Shown here in pieces: positions 54,025 to 64,000 of a stretch of DNA of 64,000 bases; within the stretch, counting starts at the first letter, position 1, and every line of letters begins with the position of its first letter. Position numbers and translations under genes: made by a program. The DNA comes from Laburnicola sp. R22_1 (taxonomy: Eukaryota > Ascomycota > Dothideomycetes > Pleosporales > Didymosphaeriaceae). The notes beneath the pieces were generated by a model. That model was not told the origin of the DNA, did not search any database, and saw only the letters and a list, made by a program, of their open reading frames with translations. Location of the stretch: contig JACONQ010000013.1 of assembly GCA_014281115.1 (NCBI GenBank), positions 1,540,501 to 1,604,500 on the forward strand, given 5' to 3'.

Positions 54025-55272
54025 ATGAAATTCACCGTGGCCTCCGCTATCCTCGGTGCTGCAATGCTTGCTCAGCAGAGCATTGCACACCCGGGGCAGA
54101 GCAAAGCCGAGCTCCAGAAGGAAATCCAAGAACGCGCTGAGTACCTGGCCACGCACAAGAGGTCTTTGACCCATTGCTCGGAGAAACTCAAGGCACGGGG
54201 CAACGATGCTCTCATGCGGGCTCGACGTTCCGCCAAACTTGACAGTCTGCGTAAGAAGAGGTCCATCAGTCAAGGTATGAGACACCAGATACATCAGTTG
54301 GAGTCAATAGCTTACAGTTTGTACAGACAAACCACTAGTCCGCGCTCGCTCTCTCGAGGGCGTCCTAAACACAGATCACCACTCCAACTTGACCGTTACG
54401 CCAGATACTGATCCCGACATCATCTTTGCGGGCAATAACAGCTGCATCTTGAGCCCGGAAACAACCGAGGGTCCCTATTGGGTCGCTGGCGAACTCGTGC
54501 GCGAGAACCTTGTCGAAGAACAAGCAGGTATCCCACTAATACTCGACTTGCAAGTCATTGACGTCGATACCTGCGAGCCCGTCCCTCGGGTTTTTACTGA
54601 GATCTGGTCATGCAACTCCACGGGTGTATACGGTGGTGTCATCGCTGACGGCAACGGCAATTTGAACGACACAGCCAACCTCGACAAGAGCTTCCTGCGT
54701 GGAATTCAGCCGACTGACGATGACGGCGTTGTTGCTTTTGAGACGATATTTCCCGGCCATTGTAAGTGCTCTCTCTTCCTCCCTTCCAGAGTACCACACC
54801 AGCAATACCCTACTAACCGCCAACAGACATCGGCCGTACCACGCACATTCATGTCCTGACACACCTCGGCGCTACTGAGAATGCCAACAAGACCATCTCT
54901 GGCGGCGCCATTACCCACGTCGGGCAGATTTATTTCGACCAGGACCTCATCACGCTCGCCGAAAAGCAAGAGCCCTACACGACGAACCTACAGCCTCTGA
55001 CAACCAACGAGGAGGACTTCATCTTGAGGCAGCAGGCTGTCGACGAGGACCCCATGGTTGAGTATGTGTTTCTCGGCGATGACATCTCCGAGGGTCTGTT
55101 TGGCTGGCTCGCTTTCGGCATGGACACTACTGCCGTCCGCAATGTTACGCCTGCTGTATACTGGACGGAGGAGGGCGGCGTTAAGAACCCCAATGCTCCT
55201 GCTGGCCCATCTTTTGGCCCGCCGCCTTCTGGCCTGCCGCCGTCGGGCCCCCGTCCGACTAACGTCGCTTGA
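54025..55272 (+). CDS. Secreted intradiol ring-cleavage dioxygenase-like protein
   Basis: Three exons (54025-54274, 54327-54761, 54827-55272; introns 52 and 65 nt, the second with a TACTAAC branch site) join to 376 residues. The start MKFTVASAILGAAMLAQQSIAHP is a clear signal peptide, so the product is extracellular or in the secretory pathway. The protocatechuate/catechol dioxygenase fold is supported by the four expected Fe(III) ligands: Tyr134 in ETTEGPYWV, Tyr229, His235 and His237 in GHYIGRTTHIHV (Tyr229 codon split by intron 2). VTPDTDPDIIFAGNNSC and DLQVIDVDTCEPVPR fit the family's beta-sandwich. A proline/glycine-rich tail (FGPPPSGLPPSGPRP) ends the protein. Secreted fungal members act on catechols or other aromatic diols from plant or lignin material. 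The substrate here is unknown. Confidence 0.9.
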
Positions 55273-55394
55273 GCTGCCGAGCCCCAGATGGTAGGCGATG
55301 GTGAGGAAAGCTGTAGAAGATAATAATCGAATGACTATGCTCGGCACATGTTTGACGTGAAGAAGTGCACACGTATCGTCCTACTCTAGCTCTT

Positions 55395-55805
55395 TCAGCC
55401 CACACAACAGCGTCCCAAACGCCTTCTCCCTCCCTTCCCTTCGCGCATCCTCTTTTCCCTCCCCGGCCTCGTATTCTCCACGTGCATGGCCGCACCCGTG
55501 GCGCGGCCCAATTCCTCCTTGCTCAGCACGGCACGCGCCTCCTCCAGGCCGCCAATGTCCCGCACGTGGACGTAGCCCAGCTCGCGCAGCGTGTGCAGCG
55601 CCAGGTTGGAGCGGCGGCCCGAGCGACAGTAGAGCGTAATGTGGTCTGTCTTTGCGACGTCGATGCCGAGGCGCTGGTAGACGGAGGCGAGCTGGGCGAT
55701 GGACTGGTATTCGATGTTAGTGGCCGTATGCCCGTCGTTGGAGAGAGCGCCGGTGGCAAATTCGGCGGGGGTGCGGACGTCGACAAGAAGGTCTCTGGAG
55801 GCCAT
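55395..55805 (-). CDS. Single-domain rhodanese-like protein
   Basis: An intronless gene of 136 codons. It starts MASRDLLVDVRTPAEFATGAL at 55805, a standard rhodanese N-terminal motif. The active-site loop is LYCRSGRRS (Cys as persulfide carrier, CRSGRR). Then come ALHTLRELGYVHVRDIGGLEEA, matching the C-terminal helix and strand of the domain. The last 30 residues are Arg/Lys/Gly-rich and probably disordered. It likely transfers sulfane sulfur in the cytosol or mitochondria. A longer N-terminus from an upstream codon is possible but lacks motif support. Downstream on the plus strand lies the convergent dioxygenase gene. Confidence 0.85.
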   Translation of the reverse strand: MASRDLLVDVRTPAEFATGALSNDGHTATNIEYQSIAQLASVYQRLGIDVAKTDHITLYCRSGRRSNLALHTLRELGYVHVRDIGGLEEARAVLSKEELGRATGAAMHVENTRPGREKRMREGKGGRRRLGRCCVG

Positions 55806-55928
55806 GGGGGGCTGCGGTGTCTGTGGACTGTGTGTGTGTCGGTGGGCCGAGTGAAGCGTGTGGCATAGATCGTGAGAACGCGTGCCGAGGTGGCGTTGCC
55901 GAGGTGGGTGGGGGCAGTGCATTCGTCT

Positions 55929-55976
55929 ACCTACTACTACTACTGCTACTACTACTAGTATACTACTACTACTACT
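55929..55976. repeat. (CTA)n trinucleotide repeat
   Basis: About 14 CTA/ACT units with one GCT and one AGTAT interruption. It lies between the rhodanese promoter side and the 3' end of the SET gene and overlaps that gene's stop by a few bases. Confidence 0.9.
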
Positions 55977-57306
55977 TCACACCATCGGCACCCTTTGCGA
56001 GACTGCCAACAAAACGCGCCGCTTCGATACACTCTGGATGATCCCCTCCTAAACAGTCCTCCTCGAGCCTCAACCCTGCCTCCGCTTTCCCCACCGCATC
56101 TTCATAATTCCCACTCTCCCAGTTTAGCCGCGCAAGATGATAATACATACTCGCTACTTCGCGCCCTGCGATGCCTTCCATTTGGTAAAAGCCGACCATG
56201 GATTCGAGTAGCTGCCGCTCGCTGTCCCGGACCCATTCTCGCCGTTTGTCCTCCGCCAACTCGTTCAAAGCATCCATCTGATCCCGCATCTCCTTGGCCA
56301 TGTGTTCTGTGAGCGTCTCTGGCATCCCATCCGCACCGTAGCCTGCCTCCACTGTTTCCTGCGCACCAGCGCCGTCGGCCATGTACGCCCTTGTCCTCCT
56401 TATTCTAGCTTGCATGCCTTTTCTCCTTGTCTCTCCTTCCCGTCCTCTCTCCGTGCTGAGGTCACAAGCCGGACAATTGCACGTAAACCCGTATCCTTCT
56501 TCCAACATGGCAACGCGCTGATCCCGCAGTTGACCATGCTCAGGCAGGTAGTTGATGCTGACCTCCTCGCCGACTGCAATGTCTCTTGTAGCGTGCACAT
56601 TGAACGTTTGATCAAGTGCATGGTAATTGGCTTGCGCGTTGGGAAGGCAAGAGTGGTTGATCCGCGCAATGCTTAGAAAGAGAGCAAGCTTGTATGGCGG
56701 TGAAGATGATGGACCTGTGCCGGACCATGTCGTACTATCTGCTAGTCGCCATGACGAGCAATGGCTTTTCGTCGATGCGCTTGTTGCGGATGGGGCAAGA
56801 TGGAAAGAGTTGCTCCGGAAGATACTCACGATCTGAAATGCTTCAAATACGTCTTTGAACACCCCGCCTGACCCCTCTCGGATGGTCTTGCGACTCCCCT
56901 CCTCCCGGACAACCTCGCCATGGGAGCCAAAACAATCTTTCACCGTCCACGCTAGGACTTCACCCCATCTTCCTACCCTTCTAATGCCATTTCCGGCATC
57001 CCAGCTCAGCCCTAATAATTGGTCTCGACTTTCCTTGGGCAGCTGCTTCGCATGGCTTAGGATGTCACTCGGTCGCTGGTCCAGCCCGAGTGCGATGATT
57101 GGTTTCTGGGCGAGGATGCGTGTCCCGCGCGGTATGACATGTTCCGCAAAGAGTCCGAGGCCTTTATTGGCAGCGGCCCGTACCTCATAAAGCATGCGAG
57201 CGGAGCGGTAAAAGGATGGAGCAAGGGGCATATCGAGTTCCGACAGAGAGTTTTTGTTTGTCTCTAACTGTGTTTGGCTTAGCATCCCTGCTTGGTCCTC
57301 TTCCAT
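55972..57306 (-). CDS. SET-domain protein (SMYD/TPR-like)
   Basis: An uninterrupted frame of 444 codons from the ATG at 57306. SET elements are in order: KGLGLFAEHVIPRGTRILAQ (about residues 48-67), an insert (about 80-205), RINHSCLPNA (about 215-224), then GEEVSINYLPEHGQLRDQR (about 246-264) and a post-SET CNCPAC motif. The C-terminal third is helical and TPR-like (MYYHLARLNWESGNYEDAVGKAEAGLR). No MYND finger is visible. It is probably a protein lysine methyltransferase acting in nucleus or cytosol, with unknown substrate. The serine-rich stretch at residues 160-206 might be a retained 141-nt intron, since it is a multiple of three, but IFRSNSF matches a conserved SET segment, so I treat it as coding. 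Confidence 0.88.
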   Translation of the reverse strand: MEEDQAGMLSQTQLETNKNSLSELDMPLAPSFYRSARMLYEVRAAANKGLGLFAEHVIPRGTRILAQKPIIALGLDQRPSDILSHAKQLPKESRDQLLGLSWDAGNGIRRVGRWGEVLAWTVKDCFGSHGEVVREEGSRKTIREGSGGVFKDVFEAFQIVSIFRSNSFHLAPSATSASTKSHCSSWRLADSTTWSGTGPSSSPPYKLALFLSIARINHSCLPNAQANYHALDQTFNVHATRDIAVGEEVSINYLPEHGQLRDQRVAMLEEGYGFTCNCPACDLSTERGREGETRRKGMQARIRRTRAYMADGAGAQETVEAGYGADGMPETLTEHMAKEMRDQMDALNELAEDKRREWVRDSERQLLESMVGFYQMEGIAGREVASMYYHLARLNWESGNYEDAVGKAEAGLRLEEDCLGGDHPECIEAARFVGSLAKGADGVK

Positions 57307-58374
57307 GTCTCTTGCTCTGTCTGGAATCTAAATCAAGACATAATGTCTTGAATGTGTACGTTTGCTTGGAAAACAGCGAAACTGTAATTGACGAGTCCTT
57401 TGCACAGGTAAGGCTAGGGCTAAATGTGTAGCGGGTAGTGAACGATTGGAGATTCTACCGTGGTGTTTCACAGTTTGAAACCCACGGAAAAACTTCTCAA
57501 TAGATCGAACACCGAATCGCATAGATCCATGCCCTGTGTCCTCATTTATCTACCTTGCTTTAAAGGATGTATTGCCGCTACTAAGCTGGTGACATCTACC
57601 TCCGCTGAGCGCATAAACCTTGTCATCTCTTCAACTTCTCCTCCCGCCGCCGGCCGCATCATGCCAACACACGGCTCAAAGGCGGGAACCCCTAGCTTCT
57701 CCCCACGGCAATCGCTTCAGTTCATAAAGACGCACGCTATCTTTTTGAGGACGGGACGACGAAGTGAGGTGCAAGTATCGGAACGCTGAAAGAATGGTAG
57801 TTAAAGACATGCATTGCTATAACGAAATCATTTATGAACCTGAAGTATTCGTATGGCCATTAGTCCGTGGATGTACTTTTCCCGGCCTCCGTACTCAAGA
57901 GCAGTGCCGGCATCTCAGCTCCTACCTTCCCCTCTGTCCGAAGCCATCGGTCCACTCTTCATCTTTCTCATCAAATTGTTCATTTTGCCACCGCTTCTTC
58001 CTTCTATTTGGGACCCTGAAACGCATCTGTGGCGCTCCCGCCCACTAATGACGTATCACGCGTCGATCATATATGTAGCATGGACAGGACAGGGGTTCCG
58101 TGAGGCTTGACGTCGGTGGATCGCCGTCTTGTTTCTTGTTGGGGAACTTGTTTGAGGGTGCACAGTGTGGCACACTGCATGTGTTTGACGCTAGCCGAAG
58201 CCAGACAAGCCAACCCAACACCGTGAGTCCCAGTGTCTCTCACACTACATACATGTATCCATGGATGGACTGCAAAGTAGGAACGGCTGGCACAAGAAGA
58301 GCGTCGACCAGGACCATCCTTTAGTCAAACCTCCCTAGTTCTGAATATCGATACGTACATGGTCACCTCAGCCA
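57307..58374. other. Intergenic region
   Basis: About 1.07 kb between the start of the SET gene and the 3' end of the transporter gene. Short overlapping frames (for example 57460-57789) have no recognisable domain. The part near 57307 presumably contains the SET gene promoter. Confidence 0.5.
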
Positions 58375-60361
58375 TCATCTACGTTCTCTCCGCCTCCTCA
58401 CCATCGCCCTCTTGACACTCTCCTCCACTCCCCATCCCTCCCTAAGTATCTCGCTCACATCCTCCAACCCAAACCCCACCGTCTCCGGGTAAATCTTTCG
58501 CACGCACACCCACGCGGCCACACACACCAGTGCGTACAACGCGAATGTACCCATCGGAGTGAAGAATTGCATCATGGGTAGAAAGGTGAGTCCGACGAAT
58601 GTGTTGGAGCCCCAGTTAGTTGCTGTGGCGAGAGAAGATCCGAGAGAGCGGACGGAGAGGGGAAATAGCCTGTTTAATATTTTAGGTCGATTGGGCAAAA
58701 GCGGAAAGGAAAGAGGAAGAGAGGAAGAAGGGAGCCCCGAAGGGAAAGGGGAGGGGAGGGGAGGGGAGAGGAACGCACTCAGACTGCTGCCACGGCACAT
58801 TGCCGAGGCCTATAGCATATGACGAAACATATACTACCATAGCCCCCAGGATGACAATTAGCCAAGCCTTCCCACCTGCACTTCGTGATATCGCTTCATT
58901 TGACTCTATTGGGACATGAAGAAAATTGAACGCGACGGCACACAGAGCAAGGCCTGCTGCCATAACGGGAATAGAAAGGAGGAGGATGCGGCGGCGTCCG
59001 ATGCGGTCAATGTAATGGAAGGCTACGAGGGTGAAGACGAAATTTGTGGTTGCGATGGATAGAGAAGTCAGGATGGGGGAACGGAAGCCGACGAGGGAGA
59101 AGATAGTGGCGGAGAAGTACATTAGAGAGTTCTGGACTCGTGTTAGCATGAGGGTAAGCCATCGAAATCTTCGAACGGCGATATCTTGACGGTTGGAAGG
59201 GGCGAGACCGAGTATCTGCGTAGTGTGCTCACTCGGACTGCGAACCATTAAGGCCGCGGAGCAAGACAGGAGACATACAAACCCACACAGCTGCTGAGCA
59301 GCCTGAAGCATACAAGCAATAATCAGCGCCCTTCTGTTCCCTCCAATGCCAATCAATTGAGCAAACTTCTTGCGGACTTTGTCAAACTTCCCACTCCATC
59401 CTTGCTTGACGGGCCCCAATTCTCTCTCAGCAACGACATCCTCCTCCTCTAGTATCTCCCTTTCCACCCTCATTAGAACATCATTTACGAGCCTCTCCGC
59501 ATCCACCCCTTCGCTGCCCGTGTAGACGCTCCTCAACACCCGTCTCGCCTTCTCTTTCTGTCCCGCCTTAACAAGCCACCTAGGCGTCTCCGGAAGAACG
59601 AACAATATGCAGAACTGAACCAACGCAGGCAGCGCTCCAAGTCCAACCATCCACCTCCACCCATGCACCGTAGTTGAGAACGCCCACCCGATAACATATG
59701 CAACAACCTGACCCCCGGTTATGAACAAGCTACTCACCACCACCATCCGGCCCCTCCAAGGGCCTGGGGCAAGTTCCCCGATGTACAGCGGCACGACGAA
59801 ACTTGCGCTTCCGACGGCGGCACCCACAATGCTACGCCCAGCGACCATACCGCCCACACTACTTGTCCATGCCTGCCATAGCGCGCCGAAAACGAAGAGG
59901 ACGTCTGCGGCTAGGATGACTGTTTTGCGGCCGAGATTATCAGCCAGCAGGCCTGTGAGCGGGGAGGCGAGCAGCGCGAAGAAGGAGGTGGACGAGGTAA
60001 TGACGGACTTGTCGAGGGTCGAGAGCGGTCGAGAGGAGAGGTCCGAGCCGATTGACACGAGGGTAGAGGATATGACCCCGGTGCTGTACGCCAGAGTATC
60101 AGCCATATCGTCTCGTCTCGAACATGTTCATGTATGCCGTGGTTCTCCAGCTCCTCTTAGAGCGCAGATGATAGGAAAACTAAGCCGGCAAACGTACTCA
60201 TAGCCAAACAAAAGCCCCGAAATGGCCGCACAAATCGTAAGGACCCATACAAACTTCGACGGCCTCGTCATATCCTCCTCGTGCACTTCCACCGCATCTC
60301 GATTACCCCTCGGAACCTCACCATCGCCAGGGATGAGCGGTTCCGTAGCGATGTCAGCCAT
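58375..60361 (-). CDS. MFS sugar transporter, myo-inositol/H+ symporter-like
   Basis: Four exons (60198-60361, 59279-60083, 58779-59131, 58375-58669; introns 114, 147 and 109 nt) join in frame to 538 residues. Intron 1 splits the first signature, LLFGYDTGVIS. Other sugar-porter motifs follow: LTGLLADNLGRKTV (loop 2-3), ELAPGPWRGR, PETPRWLVKAGQKEKAR (loop 6-7), QQLCGFNSLMYFSATIFS (helix 7), YIDRIGRRRILL (loop 8-9), NVPWQQSELFPLSVRSLGSS (helix 10) and PETVGFGLEDV near the end. About 12 hydrophobic segments are visible, with a short acidic cytosolic N-terminus. The TLDKSVITSSTSFFALLASP segment is typical of fungal inositol-transporter-like members, so a polyol or inositol substrate at the plasma membrane is likely but not proven. 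Intron 3 holds a (GGGGA)n-type run. Confidence 0.92.
58743..58771. repeat. GGGGA-type simple repeat in an intron
   Basis: Five or six GGGGA/GGGGAG units (plus-strand view) inside intron 58670-58778 of the transporter gene. On the transcribed strand this is a pyrimidine tract. Confidence 0.8.
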
Positions 60362-61249
60362 ATGGTTGAGCTGAAAAGCCTTTGGAGGCGCCAGTGTTGC
60401 GGGTGAAGAGCTTCCGCGATTGCATTCAGAAGATCGTTATAGGAAAGGCGTCGTGCATGGAATGGTCGCGTGCGAAGTTAGCGGTCACAGACCAGGTGCC
60501 CGCATCTCGGAACGAACCAAGACTGGCGCGGAACGCGTGACAGCGACTGACGGCCCGTGCCCTTTCGAAATGGCATTCTGCCTGTCACACGGTCAAAGCA
60601 TGTCCACGGGTATTCTTCAAGTCATTAGGAACGTCGGAAATCAAATGCTCGAGCTTGTCTTCAACATGTTAAAGAGGCTGCTGTATGCTTACGAGGCCAA
60701 GGAAGACGATTTACGTTATTTGTCATTGTTCACGTCTTCCAAGTATAGTATAGGTATGTATAATTATATTGGATTCAGTACACCTGGAACTTCTGAGGTG
60801 GAAACCCCATGGGATAACTGATCATCTTCACAATCCCCCATTGCTCCCTCTGGCACGTGCCTAGACTTCCTTGTCCGTTCGAACATGTTGTCGATTCTTT
60901 GATCCACCCGTCCACGGACAGTGCGACTGCGGTGAATGAGCTGCACCTTGTCGCAGCCGACAACAACTCGCTGGGTCTTGATCCGTTGCTTCGCTTGAGC
61001 TCATCAATAAGACGCCTCCATGGAGTGGGCCGACAGACGCCATCACACCCACCTAACGCCTGTCGCTGATGCATGATTTTGCAGCCAAAGAAGAGAAATG
61101 ATATGTCTCCCACGCTAAATGCAGAGCAAGAAATCCAGCAGAAAGGGTATCGGGAGCAAGTTGGTCCAGACGACGGTGAAGCCGCTACTCTCGTCGAGGT
61201 GGTACGAAGCGCGTCTTCCTCAGTGACGCCGTACAAGTCAGAGAGTCGT
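60362..61249. other. Intergenic region
   Basis: The region lies between the start of the transporter gene and the 3' end of the Pbp1-like gene. It presumably contains the transporter promoter (60362-60800). A 163-codon open frame on the minus strand (60775-61266) is low in coding character and overlaps the Pbp1 stop. I do not call it. Confidence 0.45.
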
Positions 61250-64000
61250 TCATTTGACCTCTTCACCGCCCTCAGGCCCGTGACTGGCGGGGCCTGCGGG
61301 AGGAACTTGGGGAGGCAGCGAGTGCTGTTGCATCATCGGCTGTGAATAGCTGCCGCTCGGTGTACCACGATGTGCCTGTTGCGGAAATTGATGATGCTGG
61401 TGTGGCGATCCGTAATGCTGATGCGGCTGGGGGAATGGCCCTCGCATGGGAGTCACTACAAATTGTTAGCTACGGTCGTGTTAGAAAGGGGTTGTATAAC
61501 ATACTGGAGCCAGGTGGTGCTTGAGCAAACATCGGTGGTCCCTGGGCACTATGTTGCATATACATGAGTTGCTGTTGTTGTTGGTGACCTTGCTGTGAGC
61601 CTTGGTGGGCCATCATCGGCGCCGCGACCCTAGGACTATTTGCTGGCATTTGCCCAGGATACTGGGAAAACCCAGGACCCGGAGCGCCAGGGTACATTGG
61701 CATCTGCGGATTAGTCGGCATTCCTATGTAAGGTCCGTTCGAGGGCTGGTTCGTCATCATCTGCCCACCCATACCGGAGCCTGGGGGGGTAACGAATTGA
61801 GGACCACCATGTCCCGTTCTAAGGGCAACATGCTGTACATTCGGGCTCATACCATAGTGCTGCATGGGCACTTGTTGAGGGTAGCCAGGCATAGGCTGCG
61901 GCTGCGACCCATACATGTATGGTGGCATTGGACGGGGCGAGGGATGCACCGATGATGTTGAATGTGAGAATTGCATGTGCTGAGACTCGAACTGATGTGG
62001 GCCTTGGCTATGATGCGGTTGCACTGGCGGATGCCGGGGTGTATGGTGAGGCGTCTGACCTTGCTGAACGTTTTGGGGCCCTTGGAATTGCGCAGGCAGT
62101 TGATGCTGGTGGGGTACTGGTCCGTTACCCATCATATTATGTGGAGTGGATAGTGGTGGAGCGGTGGGGCGCTCAAACATATCAACGTAGCCTTTGTTCG
62201 TATTCGCGGTGGGAAAGTCCCAAGTAGGTGGGGTGTGGTACGTGGGTTGGATACCACCATTTGACTGGTACTGGCGAGCCTTCTGTGGATCTTCAGCATC
62301 CTTGCCTAAACGCTTGATGGGATTGAACGACTCATGAAGGTCCAGAGGTTGCACCGTCGGGCGCTGACCACCAAAGAAGCTTGTAAGCTGAAGTTTACGT
62401 GGAGGGTCCTGTCGCGATGCAAGATCTGGTGTGGGGCTAGAGTGATTGCTCGGCTGTCCGCCAGGTTGGAAGGTATTGGCGGCCGGGTTAGGTCTAAATT
62501 CATGCGCCCGGACATTGAACTTTGATACACTTGAACTAGGCGTCTGCACCCCGCTAGACGATGCAGATGGCCCTGTAGGAGGAGGTATGCGCATTTCCTG
62601 GTTCGGAATAGGCTGAGCATTGCCGTTGTACGGTATGGTGCCCTGTTGCTTGTGTTGTTGCTGATTCAATTGCAATCGAGTACCTAGCAGACCATGATTG
62701 CGCTGTGGCAATTGGTTCATATTCTGATTGTGCCCACTCCGGTCCCGCATTGTCGCCGATCCGAACTGGTTCTGTCCAGGACGGGGCCGCTGGTTCTGTT
62801 GACGATCAATGGAGGTATTAGGAGATGGCTGCGCGGCATCAGCCTTCGCATTCGTCGACCGCGGCGCTGACTTCGGGTCCACCGTAACCGCGGCCGCTTT
62901 TGGTGGAGTAGCCTTAAACTCTTGTACGGTCTTGAGCGCCTTTTCAACAATATGTGCTTGCTTGACCTCATCTTTCGCCAATATCGGGACCAAATCAGAT
63001 GGAACAGGAGTGTTGAGTTTGAAATTTTGCGAAAACTTCTTCAGATCGTTTAACTTGACAGCCTTTGACTCGCGCTGGAGATTGCGCTGGCGCTCCGACA
63101 TTCGCAGCTTCTCGGCAGCCGAGAATTGCTTGAAAGAGTCAAGCACTTCGTGCTCAACGTTAGCGGTCGCATTGTTTGGCTGTCCTTGTTTGCGTGAAGC
63201 TCCACCAACGGCAGGCTTGAGAGCACTACTAGGCTTTTGTGCTTGATCAGCAATTGATTTGGTGGGAGGTACAGCTTTGGTGTCTGCTTTCGGGAAAGAC
63301 GGCACCTCAGCATTGTGCAGCAGATCAGTCTTGGAGGGCTCAAGCGTGGCAGATTTCTCAGTTGCAGGACTTGCAGTACGCTGTGACGTCTTCGTAGCCG
63401 ATGATTCGGGACGAGCTAGCTGCGATGATATTATAGCAGGGTCAACGGGTGCACCTGAGACCGTTGGTTGGCCGGACGGCGGCCGTCGCGCAGGTGGGGT
63501 GTACTTGTCCGGCTGCCCACTCGAGAGTGGCCGATAAACTCCGCTGTATCTGTCTAATAGTTAGCTTGTGTATTGTGGAAAATATTCGACACACTTACAG
63601 GTCTTCCTCATCCCCGTCTTTATCACCAGCCACGTTCTGGCTTCGCTCTTCACGGACATGGGCGTTGAGTGCAGAGCTACCTTCGATCTCTCGCGCCTTC
63701 TTCTCGGCGAGTGCTGCCCTTTCGGCGTACTGCGGGTGGCTACGGTCGATGGTAGTGGTGTACAGATTCTCGTCGTAGTCACTTCTAACGCCGAAGAGCC
63801 GTTCATTGGTGGCGAATTGGTCCCATCCGCTCGGCTGGGCTGACGATTCCAGGGACAGATTCGCACTGGCATCTGATGAAGGCTCCCATTTCTGGAGAGT
63901 CTTCTCCCCGAAGGCCATGTTACCAGAAATATCCGTATCGGTACGGAATGCAGAGACGCCTGTAAGAAGAGTTAGCACTCGAGCTTTTCTATGCAAACGA
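61250..64000 (-). CDS. PBP1: Pbp1/ataxin-2 homologue, 3' part (5' end beyond window)
   Basis: A partial gene read from the right edge. In-window exons are 63599-63959, 61505-63549 and 61250-61455, with introns of 49 and 49 nt between them. The 5' intron begins at 63960 and runs beyond the right edge. The first visible exon holds the LsmAD domain: FRTDTDISGN, then WDQFATNERLFGVRSDYDE and YTTTIDRSHPQYAERAALAEKKAREIE. The N-terminal Lsm domain should lie outside the window. A long disordered region follows, rich in Gln, Pro, Met and Gly, with a conserved island KLNTPVPSDLVPIL and a PAM2-like SKFNVRAHEFRPN segment that would bind the C-terminal domain of poly(A)-binding protein. The last exon ends PASHGPEGGEEVK. 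The family acts in poly(A) tail control and stress granules in the cytoplasm. The short QQQQQ tract is far below disease-type expansions. Confidence 0.92.

Noticed and set aside
57460..58324. Several 70-110 codon plus-strand frames
   Set aside because: Short, overlapping, motif-free, and located in the promoter side of the SET gene and the 3' flank of the transporter.
60775..61266. 163-codon minus-strand frame
   Set aside because: It overlaps the stop of the Pbp1-like gene in another frame, has no motif, and overlaps open frames on the opposite strand.

Overview
The window is nuclear DNA of a filamentous ascomycete. The evidence is many short spliceosomal introns (mostly 48-150 nt, GT..AG, often with a CTAAC- or CTGAC-like branch site), fungal Zn2Cys6 domains, Pogo/Fot1-type transposons, and a 21-kb AT-rich block whose repeats carry repeat-induced point mutation (RIP)-like C-to-T and G-to-A changes. 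A Dothideomycete such as a member of the Pleosporales is my guess. The sequence alone does not prove it.

Left gene-bearing arm (about 4-17.8 kb). After roughly 4 kb with no convincing gene come: a Zn2Cys6 protein fused to a maltose/galactoside O-acetyltransferase-like beta-helix; mitochondrial ribosomal protein uL3m; an acidic-tailed protein of unknown function; a Zn2Cys6-like regulator (minus strand); an EFM6-like protein lysine methyltransferase; a cysteine-rich unknown gene with an apparent one-base frameshift at an A run; and a repeat-bearing charged protein (minus strand).

Transposon-rich middle (18.2-53.5 kb). A RIP-damaged Pogo/Fot1 element (18.17-20.31 kb) is followed by a SAM methyltransferase gene and two MITE-like inverted repeats. 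An AT-rich, stop-riddled island (about 22.17-43.5 kb) then holds several dispersed repeat families, a 360-bp hexanucleotide satellite, two minisatellites, a pair of 0.6-kb inverted arms, and a complete but dead Ty1/copia retrotransposon with two 318-bp LTRs. At the island's right edge lies an intact, normal-GC 963-codon gene for a protein with two tandem PLP-decarboxylase modules. The first module has lost its catalytic lysine. Two more Pogo-type elements follow (48.47-50.39 and 51.72-53.51 kb). All three Pogo elements have TA target duplications and a duplicated motif inside their terminal repeats.

Right gene-bearing arm (54-64 kb). It holds a secreted intradiol dioxygenase-like protein, a single-domain rhodanese, a SET-domain protein, an MFS sugar/inositol-type transporter, and the 3' part of a Pbp1/ataxin-2 homologue that runs off the right edge.

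Most genes look like independent housekeeping or accessory units. I see no clear biosynthetic cluster. The two enzyme genes next to the island (methyltransferase and tandem decarboxylase) are the accessory genes most worth following. Exon boundaries were set by hand from splice consensus and reading-frame continuity. I ran no homology search, so family names come from motif recognition.
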